Assembly (NCBI GenBank): GCA_037131655.1
Contig: JBAXQP010000009.1
Location: 1-20,072, forward strand
DNA: 20,072 nucleotides
Origin: a bacterium
GTDB lineage: Bacteria; Armatimonadota; Fimbriimonadia; Fimbriimonadales; JBAXQP01
Reading direction: 5' to 3'
Shown: in pieces, positions 14,212 through 20,072 of the stretch
Position numbering within the stretch: position 1 is the first letter of the stretch
Layout: each line of letters begins with the position of its first letter
The notes under the pieces: model-generated
The model's database searches: none
Seen by the model: the letters and a program-made list of their open reading frames with translations, nothing else
Told to the model about the DNA's origin: nothing
Translations under genes and position numbers: made by a program

Positions 14212-16263
14212 TTACTTGTCGTACAGTCCCTTCTTTGGGCTCATGCGTTTGGAACCTAGTTGTGGGATGGTCTTTTCTATGACTTCACGTAGCCGTTTGA
14301 CTTCATCGCGGATGTCAGCAGCTTGTTCGAACTCTAGTTCTTTGCTTAACTTCTTCATCTCGGCTTCTAACTTGGCAATTACGATTGGCAGGTCTTCGAA
14401 GGCGATGCGGTCCAGGTCTGTCTTTGGCTTTGTTGAACCATAGGGAGCACGATCCTCAGCTACTTTGTAGGCTCGAACAGTTTCTCGTATTTCTTTAATA
14501 ATTGTTTGCGGAGTGATGCCGTGCTTATCGTTATATTCCTCTTGAACCTTACGGCGGCGATTGGTTTCATTAATTGCTCTTTGCATCGAGCCAGTTATGT
14601 TATCCGCGTACATGATAACCTGTCCGTTAACATTACGAGCAGCACGCCCGATAGTCTGAATAAGTGATGTCTCCGATCGAAGAAAGCCCTCTTTATCCGC
14701 ATCCAAAATTGCTACTAGCGAAACTTCCGGCAGATCAAGCCCTTCTCGTAATAAATTAACTCCCACGACGACATCATATTCCCCAAGACGAAGGTCCTTA
14801 AGTATCTCGCCGCGTTCGAGGGAATGGACACCACTGTGGAGGTAATTCACCTTGATACCCACATCCTGTAGGTAATCTGTCAAATCCTCGGCCATCTTCT
14901 TGGTGAGTGTCGTGACAAGCGCTCTCTGGTTGTTCTTTACTCTTCCCTGCACTTCAGTGATCAAGTCATTGACCTGCCCCTCCGTCTTTCTGATAATTAC
15001 TTCGGGGTCAATCAAACCAGTGGGACGAATAATCTGTTCCGCAATCTGCTCATTATTCTCAGCTTCAAAGGGACCAGGAGTAGCTGAAACAAAAACGACT
15101 TGCCCAACACGTGTATGAAATTCATCGAACTTCAAAGGACGATTATCCAATGCAGAGGGAAGGCGGAAGCCATAATCGATCAAAGTCTGCTTGCGCTGCC
15201 TGTCACCGTTATACATTGCGCGAACCTGCGGCAGAGTTTGGTGAGACTCATCGATGAAGGTAATGAAATCCTTAGGAAAGAAGTCGAGCAGCGTGTAAGG
15301 CGGTGTACCAGGATCTCTGCCATCGAAATATCTTGAATAGTTCTCTATGCCTGAGCAATAACCGAGTTCCTTCATCATCTCTATGTCAAACTCGGTCCGC
15401 TGTTGAATTCGTTGTGCTTCTATAAACTTATTCTGCGACTGGAATATTTCCACCCTTTCGTGCATTTCAGATCGGATTTCTTCGATAACTTCATCCATCT
15501 TATCCAAAGGGGTTACATAATGGGTCGCAGGGAAGATGCTTACCTGGTCTAATTCATCAAGAATTTCACCCGTTAGAGGGTCAAATAGGCGAATTCGTTC
15601 AACATCCTCTCCAAATAATTCTACGCGGGTGATGATTTCCTCGTCGGCAGGTTGAATTTCAAGGGTATCTCCCCTCATTCGGAAAGTTCCGCGACCAAGA
15701 ACAAGATCATTCCGAGCAAATTGCATATCAATTAATCGCTTTAGAATTTCCTTCAGCTTAATCGTTTGACCCTTTGAGAATGTAAGGACACTTTCGAGGT
15801 ATTCATCAGGTGAACCTAAACCATAAATACAAGAAACGCTTGCTATAACCACCGTATCCCGCCGCGTGAGTACAGCTTGCGTAGCGGCGTGTCGAAGGCG
15901 ATCAATCTCATCATTAACTGAAGAATCCTTCTCGATATATGTATCACTTTGAGGCACGTAGGCTTCCGGCTGATAGTAGTCATAGTAGCTGATAAAGAAG
16001 TGGACTGCATTCTCAGGAAAGAAAGCACGGAATTCTTGGCAAAGCTGAGCCGCCAGTGTTTTGTTGTGAGCAATTACCAGGGCAGGACGTTGTAGACGCT
16101 CGATGACACTCGCCATCGTAAACGTCTTTCCTGTTCCGGTTGCTCCAAGCAGTGTTTGATATCTTAAATCACGGTTCAAGCCTTCAGCAAGCTGACCAAT
16201 CGCTCTCGGCTGATCACCTTGCGGTGTGAAATCCGCTACTAGTTTGAATTTTTTATCGTCCAT
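14212..16263 (-). CDS. uvrB: UvrABC excision nuclease subunit B
   Basis: 683 residues from the ATG at 16263. UvrB takes damaged DNA from UvrA, opens the strands and recruits UvrC for incision. Walker A GATGTGKT is at 40-47, the strand-separating beta-hairpin YYDYYQPEAYVP at about 93-104, the DESH helicase motif about the middle, then VFVSATPGPFE and GVNLLREGLDLPEVSL with QTIGRAARN in the second helicase domain. A C-terminal UVR motif (about 627-663, LEFEQAADIRDEVKRLR) contacts UvrC. A TTG two codons earlier is also in frame, but the ATG with AAGG 7 bases upstream is preferred. The full length and all motifs indicate a working gene. It is monocistronic, with mqnD divergent upstream. Confidence 0.96.
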   Translation of the reverse strand: MDDKKFKLVADFTPQGDQPRAIGQLAEGLNRDLRYQTLLGATGTGKTFTMASVIERLQRPALVIAHNKTLAAQLCQEFRAFFPENAVHFFISYYDYYQPEAYVPQSDTYIEKDSSVNDEIDRLRHAATQAVLTRRDTVVIASVSCIYGLGSPDEYLESVLTFSKGQTIKLKEILKRLIDMQFARNDLVLGRGTFRMRGDTLEIQPADEEIITRVELFGEDVERIRLFDPLTGEILDELDQVSIFPATHYVTPLDKMDEVIEEIRSEMHERVEIFQSQNKFIEAQRIQQRTEFDIEMMKELGYCSGIENYSRYFDGRDPGTPPYTLLDFFPKDFITFIDESHQTLPQVRAMYNGDRQRKQTLIDYGFRLPSALDNRPLKFDEFHTRVGQVVFVSATPGPFEAENNEQIAEQIIRPTGLIDPEVIIRKTEGQVNDLITEVQGRVKNNQRALVTTLTKKMAEDLTDYLQDVGIKVNYLHSGVHSLERGEILKDLRLGEYDVVVGVNLLREGLDLPEVSLVAILDADKEGFLRSETSLIQTIGRAARNVNGQVIMYADNITGSMQRAINETNRRRKVQEEYNDKHGITPQTIIKEIRETVRAYKVAEDRAPYGSTKPKTDLDRIAFEDLPIVIAKLEAEMKKLSKELEFEQAADIRDEVKRLREVIEKTIPQLGSKRMSPKKGLYDK

Positions 16264-16270
16264 CTGCAAA

Positions 16271-16302
16271 CCTTAGATCGTATAATGCAGTGCATTCTAA
16301 GG
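16271..16302 (-). promoter_or_regulatory. Nested inverted repeats covering the uvrB ribosome site
   Basis: On the minus strand CCTTAGA (16302-16296) can pair with TCTAAGG (16277-16271), and the second arm contains the AAGG ribosome site of uvrB, 7 bases before the ATG. Inside, AATGCA and TGCATT (16284-16296) form a near-perfect palindrome. A -10-like TACAAT (16311-16306) lies just upstream, so the repeats would straddle the transcription start and leader. Either a repressor site (an SOS-type operator would be a candidate) or a hairpin hiding the ribosome site would fit. The palindrome does not match LexA boxes I know. Confidence 0.45.
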
Positions 16303-16459
16303 ATCATTGTACCGCAGCTTAAAGTGTTGCTATCTTTTATCGGCAATAAACATTTTGTTGAAATCATAACTGTGACTTAGCGCATAATGCTGTTCATGCT
16401 TCTATAACTGAATATCAGATTGTCCAAGAAAAAGGTAAGCTTTATTTAGGAGAGTTTAT

Positions 16460-17284
16460 ATGATTATTCGCTTAGGACACAGCCCGGATTCAGATGACGC
16501 ATTTATGTTTTGGGGACTTGCAACCGGTCAGATTGAAACCCCTCTCAAGTTCGAACATATTCTAGAAGATATTCAAACCCTCAATGATTGGGCTAAGATT
16601 GGTAAGCTTGAGGTGAGTGCGATTTCAGTCCATGCTTTTGCTTATGTTTCCGATAAATATGCTCTTCTTCGACATGGCGGCAGCTTTGGTGATGGATATG
16701 GCCCGATGCTTATCGCCCGAGAAAATATCCCCCTCGACAAGCTAAATAGTTACACAATCGCCATCCCAGGTCTTTTGACAAGCGCTTACCTTGCTCTGAG
16801 CCTCTTTCACCCAGGCCTTAAAACTGTCGTAATGGATTTTGATGAGATCATGCCCGCCGTCAAAAAAGGCACTGTTGATATCGGTCTTATCATCCATGAA
16901 GGGCAACTCACACATAAGAATGAGGATCTGGTCACCCTTGTTGATTTAGGCAAATGGTGGAAAGAAGATACCGGAGGCTTACCTCTCCCCCTCGGCGTCA
17001 ATGTTGTAAGAAAAGACTTAGGCGAGAAAGTAATTACTGAAGCCTCCCGAGCTCTTCGCGCCAGCATTCAAACAAGTCTTGATAATCGTCAACAAGCGCT
17101 TGATTATGCCTTAAGTTTCGCCCGTGGTATGGATCGCCAAATCGCCGACCAATTCGTAGGTATGTACGTTAATGGTTTAACCTGCGATATGGGCGAGCGA
17201 GGACTAACAGCTATTAAAACTTTCTTAACCCGCGCAACCAAAGCCGGCCTCGTTCCACCAGTAGATATCGAAGCAATCGAATAG
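16460..17284 (+). CDS. mqnD: 1,4-dihydroxy-6-naphthoate synthase (futalosine pathway)
   Basis: 274 residues. MqnD converts cyclic dehypoxanthinyl futalosine to 1,4-dihydroxy-6-naphthoate, a late step of the futalosine route to menaquinone. It has the periplasmic-binding-protein-like fold of the MqnA/MqnD family: the N-terminal LGHSPDSDDAFMFWGL is the family hallmark, with GGSFGDGYGPML and a central IIHEGQLT. H146 in that last motif matches the essential histidine described in Thermus MqnD (His145), which favours MqnD over MqnA. The ATG has an AGGAGAG ribosome site 5 bases upstream. It is the first gene of a plus-strand run with an aminotransferase and DAHP synthases. No other futalosine-pathway gene is in the window. 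Confidence 0.88.
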   Translation: MIIRLGHSPDSDDAFMFWGLATGQIETPLKFEHILEDIQTLNDWAKIGKLEVSAISVHAFAYVSDKYALLRHGGSFGDGYGPMLIARENIPLDKLNSYTIAIPGLLTSAYLALSLFHPGLKTVVMDFDEIMPAVKKGTVDIGLIIHEGQLTHKNEDLVTLVDLGKWWKEDTGGLPLPLGVNVVRKDLGEKVITEASRALRASIQTSLDNRQQALDYALSFARGMDRQIADQFVGMYVNGLTCDMGERGLTAIKTFLTRATKAGLVPPVDIEAIE

Positions 17285-17358
17285 GCTTTAGCCAATTAAA
17301 CCTCAGGGAAGGACTTCGGGTACAATATGTGCACTTTATGGGTGCTGAGGTATTCGAA

Positions 17359-18465
17359 ATGAGTGATCTGGCAAGACCGAACGTAATGAAAGTTGAACCC
17401 TATGTGCCGGGGAAACCGATTGAAGAGGTGGAGCGTGAACTTGGGCTGACAAATGTTGTTAAGCTCGCTTCGAACGAAAATCCACTTGGCCCCTCGCCTA
17501 AGGCAATGGAAGCCGTTAAGAATGCCATTGAACGCATGCACATCTACCCTGATGGCGCTGCGTTTGAGTTTAAAAAAGCCCTTGCTCAACATTTCGATTT
17601 GCCTACTAACTACTTCTTCCCTGCTAACGGCTCGGATGAGATCATCCAGTTTATGGGATTAGCTTATCTGTGCCCTGATGACGAAGTCGTTATAGCCGAA
17701 CCCTCATTCGCGCGATATTATGCCGTCGCAGGTTTAAATGATGTCAAAGAGCATCGAGTCCCCTTAACTCCTGATTTGCGCCATGACCTCAAGTCGATGC
17801 GCGCGAAGATAAATGAGAAGACTAAGTTAGTCTATATAGCCAACCCGAATAATCCAACAGGTACGATTGTTACCGACGAAGAATTCAAAGTTTTCATGTC
17901 GAATCTACCGCCACGCACAATAGTAGTGTTCGATGAGGCCTATCGCGAATTCGCTGAGGATAAGAACTATCCGCAGTCCCTACCCTACATTGAAACTCAT
18001 AACATCATCGTTCTACGAACGATGTCAAAGGCATATGGGCTGGCAGGTATTCGAGTTGGTTATGGAATTGCTCGACCTGAATTGCTTGAACCAATGGAAC
18101 ATGTTCGTGAACCGTTTAATGTGAACTCAATTGCTCAGATAGCAGCAGTCGCTGCGCTTGGGGATAAAGATCATCTCAAATGCACCGTTGAACTCAACTC
18201 ACGAGGCAAACGATACCTGTATGATGCCTTGCGCAGGATGGGCGTTAAATATGCGCCAACCGAAGCTAACTTTGTGCTAATCGACACTGAGATGGACGGC
18301 AAGGTGGTCTATGATGCACTTCTTCGTAAAGGTGTGATCGTTCGACCATGCACTTCTTTTGGCTTGCCGAGCTATCTACGCGTATCAATAGGCACCCCTG
18401 CTGAAAATGAGCTGTTTATTGCTGCATTCAAGGATGTGCTTGCTACTCTACCCGAAACTCAGTAA
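17359..18465 (+). CDS. hisC: Histidinol-phosphate / aromatic aminotransferase (HisC type)
   Basis: 368 residues. Class I/II PLP aminotransferase of the HisC branch. Motifs: KLASNENPLGPSP (35-47), the ANPNNPTG turn (161-168), FDEAYREF with D192 and Y195, the PLP lysine K224 in TMSKAYGLAGIRVGYG, and the substrate-carboxylate arginine R341 in YLRVSIG. HisC enzymes make histidinol phosphate, but several also transaminate phenylpyruvate or prephenate. The neighbouring DAHP synthase genes make an aromatic role at least as likely, as in Bacillus where hisC sits with aromatic genes. The start at 17359 is chosen because GAGGT lies 7-8 bases before it; ATG 17338 and GTG 17329 are less well supported. 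It starts 74 bases after mqnD. Confidence 0.9.
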   Translation: MSDLARPNVMKVEPYVPGKPIEEVERELGLTNVVKLASNENPLGPSPKAMEAVKNAIERMHIYPDGAAFEFKKALAQHFDLPTNYFFPANGSDEIIQFMGLAYLCPDDEVVIAEPSFARYYAVAGLNDVKEHRVPLTPDLRHDLKSMRAKINEKTKLVYIANPNNPTGTIVTDEEFKVFMSNLPPRTIVVFDEAYREFAEDKNYPQSLPYIETHNIIVLRTMSKAYGLAGIRVGYGIARPELLEPMEHVREPFNVNSIAQIAAVAALGDKDHLKCTVELNSRGKRYLYDALRRMGVKYAPTEANFVLIDTEMDGKVVYDALLRKGVIVRPCTSFGLPSYLRVSIGTPAENELFIAAFKDVLATLPETQ

Positions 18466-18498
18466 GCTCTTAAAGATGCACCTAAAGGATATTGGTTA

Positions 18499-19530
18499 AT
18501 GATTATTGTTCTGAGCGCGAGCGCCACTAAAAAACAGATTGATGAAGTTGCCGATCAACTAAAGGAATGGGGTTACGAGATTCATCCTATTTATGGCGTA
18601 GAAAAGACGGTAATCGGCGCTGTTGGCGCTCCTGATGCGGATAAGACTTATGCCAAAGAACATCTTGAACAGCTACCTTTCGTCGAACAAGTCGTCCTCA
18701 TTCTTCAACCCTATAAAATGGTTTCGCGCAGTTATAAGCCAGAAGGTACAGTTATCGATGTCGGCGGAGTAAAAATTGGCGGCAATGAAATCGTGGTTAT
18801 GGCAGGACCCTGTACGGTTGAAAGTTATGATCAGTTGCTTGATACTGCTAAAGCAATAAAAAAAGCCGGTGCAACCATTCTTCGAGGCGGGGCATACAAA
18901 CCCTGCACATCACCCTACAGCTTTCAAGGCCTTGGTAAAGAAGGCTTGGAAATGTTGGCAGCCGCTGGAAAAGAGACGGGGCTGAAGATAATCACCGAAG
19001 TGATGGACCCGCGCAATGTGGAGATGGTTGCCGAGTATACCGACATCCTGCAGATTGGCACCCGCAATATGCAGAACTATGACTTATTAAAAGAAGTCGG
19101 TTCAAGCCAAACACCCGTTATGCTCAAGCGCGGAATGAGCGCTAAGATCGAAGAATGGCTTTACGCCGCCGAGTATATAATCTTGCGGGGCAACCAAAAC
19201 GTAATGTTCTGCGAACGAGGTATACGATCTTTCGAGACATACACACGAAACACCCTCGATTTAAGTGCGGTGCCGGCAATTAAACAGCTTTCACATCTTC
19301 CGATTATTGTTGACCCATCACATGGAACGGGAAGGTGGGGGATGGTCGCTCCGATGTCTAAAGCGGCAATCGCATGCGGCGCCGATGGGCTTATTATCGA
19401 AGTCCATCCCGACCCAAGCCATGCCGCTAAAGACGGCGCCCAGAGTCTGAATTTTGACAATTTCGAACAACTTATGACCGAGCTAAAACCAATTGCAACA
19501 GCCGTAGGCAAATGCATAGGAAAAGCTTAG
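18499..19530 (+). CDS. aroF: 3-deoxy-7-phosphoheptulonate (DAHP) synthase, type I-beta, first copy
   Basis: 343 residues. It condenses PEP and erythrose 4-phosphate, the entry step of the shikimate pathway. The N-terminal ferredoxin-like domain (about 1-75) is the regulatory module found in the Thermotoga enzyme. The barrel follows, with MAGPCTVES, RGGAYKPCTSPYSFQGLG, ITEVMDPR, LQIGTRNMQN, MLKRG and IVDPSHGTGR. The metal ligands C105, H275, E301 and D312 line up at a constant offset of 3 with those reported for Thermotoga maritima (Cys102, His272, Glu298, Asp309). The ribosome site AAGGA is 9 bases before the ATG. It starts 33 bases after hisC and 19 bases before a second copy, so the three are probably one operon. 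Confidence 0.94.
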   Translation: MIIVLSASATKKQIDEVADQLKEWGYEIHPIYGVEKTVIGAVGAPDADKTYAKEHLEQLPFVEQVVLILQPYKMVSRSYKPEGTVIDVGGVKIGGNEIVVMAGPCTVESYDQLLDTAKAIKKAGATILRGGAYKPCTSPYSFQGLGKEGLEMLAAAGKETGLKIITEVMDPRNVEMVAEYTDILQIGTRNMQNYDLLKEVGSSQTPVMLKRGMSAKIEEWLYAAEYIILRGNQNVMFCERGIRSFETYTRNTLDLSAVPAIKQLSHLPIIVDPSHGTGRWGMVAPMSKAAIACGADGLIIEVHPDPSHAAKDGAQSLNFDNFEQLMTELKPIATAVGKCIGKA

Positions 19531-19549
19531 CGCTCAACCGGAGAAAAAC

Positions 19550-20072
19550 ATGATTATCGTCCTGAAACTTGGGGCTTCTGAAGATCAAGTCCAGTATATC
19601 GCTGATATCCTTCGCGCACGTGGGTATGGGATACACCTATCTCAAGGGGTTGAACGTACTGTCGTTGGCGCAATTGGGGCGTTGGATGAAGAAAAGCGAG
19701 AGCTAAAAGAACAATTGGAAGCGTTGGATTTTGTTGATAACGTTGTCCTGATTTCTAAGCCCTATAAACTTGTAGGCAGGCATTTTAAACCTGATGGGAC
19801 GACAATCACCGTTCGAGATGTGACTATAGGTGCAAATGAGATAATAGTCATGGCCGGCCCTTGCACCGTTGAAGATCATGAGCAAGTGATGTCCAGTGCG
19901 ATTGCGGTGAAAGCAGCCGGCGCTCAGATATTCCGTGGTGGTGCTTATAAACCAAGCACTTCCCCATACAGCTTTCACGGGTTGGGTGAACCTGGTCTCA
20001 AAATGCTTGCCGAAGTGCGTGATGTCACCGGAATGCCCATTATTACCGAAGCCATTGACCCCCGAGATATCG
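19550..20072 (+). CDS. DAHP synthase, type I-beta, second copy (partial, runs off the window)
   Basis: The first 174 residues of a second DAHP synthase; the frame is still open at the right edge. It carries the same N-terminal ferredoxin-like domain and the start of the barrel (MAGPCTVED, RGGAYKPSTSPYSFHGLG, IITEAIDPRD), including the metal-ligand cysteine. By hand alignment without gaps I count about 100 identities in 174 residues (57%) with the first copy, so this is an old tandem duplication rather than a repeat artefact. The ribosome site is CGGAG, about 7 bases before the ATG at 19550. Because the regulatory domains have diverged, the two copies may answer to different end products. The C-terminal half, with the remaining metal ligands, is not visible. 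Confidence 0.9.
   Translation, partial: MIIVLKLGASEDQVQYIADILRARGYGIHLSQGVERTVVGAIGALDEEKRELKEQLEALDFVDNVVLISKPYKLVGRHFKPDGTTITVRDVTIGANEIIVMAGPCTVEDHEQVMSSAIAVKAAGAQIFRGGAYKPSTSPYSFHGLGEPGLKMLAEVRDVTGMPIITEAIDPRDI

Noticed and set aside
19161..19517. 118-residue minus-strand frame within the first DAHP synthase
   Set aside because: It overlaps conserved active-site coding sequence (PSHGTGR region) and has no features of its own.
1..20072. CRISPR arrays, IS elements, phage genes, tRNA or rRNA genes
   Set aside because: No regularly spaced repeats, transposase or integrase motifs, or RNA-gene signatures were seen on either strand.

Overview
The window reads as a stretch of bacterial chromosome of moderate GC content, densely packed and almost entirely housekeeping or small accessory genes. 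I see no IS element, phage gene, CRISPR array, tRNA or rRNA. Most genes start on ATG behind GGAGG-type ribosome sites, with a few GTG or TTG starts. A futalosine-pathway enzyme (MqnD), Thermotoga-type DAHP synthases, a DUF151 bifunctional nuclease and beta-sandwich/nitrilase fusions suggest a deep-branching, non-proteobacterial lineage. Armatimonadota or a neighbouring phylum would fit, but this is a low-confidence inference with no marker-gene search behind it.

Layout. (1) 48-3945, minus strand: a secreted protein of unknown function and two tandem carbon-nitrogen hydrolases (nitrilase superfamily), each with an N-terminal beta-sandwich-like domain; one is exported and one is cytosolic. (2) 4231-5690, plus strand: a stand-alone receiver-domain response regulator, a 73-residue membrane-anchored protein, a strong terminator, then an exported Spy-like (LTxxQ) protein built from two repeats. 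(3) 5710-10491, minus strand: guaA and hpt overlap by ATGA (purine synthesis and salvage); rho has its own promoter and a long leader; then come a bifunctional nuclease and a HicB/HicA toxin-antitoxin pair. (4) 10826-14089, plus strand: a MarR-family regulator ending in four cysteines, followed at once by a cysteine desulfurase; then a primary-type sigma factor ended by a textbook two-way terminator. (5) 14212-16263, minus strand: uvrB. (6) 16460-20072, plus strand: mqnD, a HisC-type aminotransferase and two tandem type I-beta DAHP synthases, the second cut by the window edge.

How they fit together. Region 6 is a chorismate-centred block: DAHP synthase opens the shikimate pathway, the aminotransferase can serve aromatic amino acid or histidine synthesis, and MqnD draws chorismate-derived carbon into menaquinone. 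Region 4 pairs the enzyme that mobilises sulfur for Fe-S clusters with a regulator whose only cysteines form a tail that could bind a metal or cluster. This looks like a non-homologous counterpart of the IscR-IscS arrangement and is the most interesting untested idea here. Other points worth attention are the paired exported and cytosolic nitrilase fusions, the hairpin that could hide the uvrB ribosome site, the C-rich rho leader, and a long imperfect inverted repeat at 1081-1154 that could be a small mobile or intergenic repeat.
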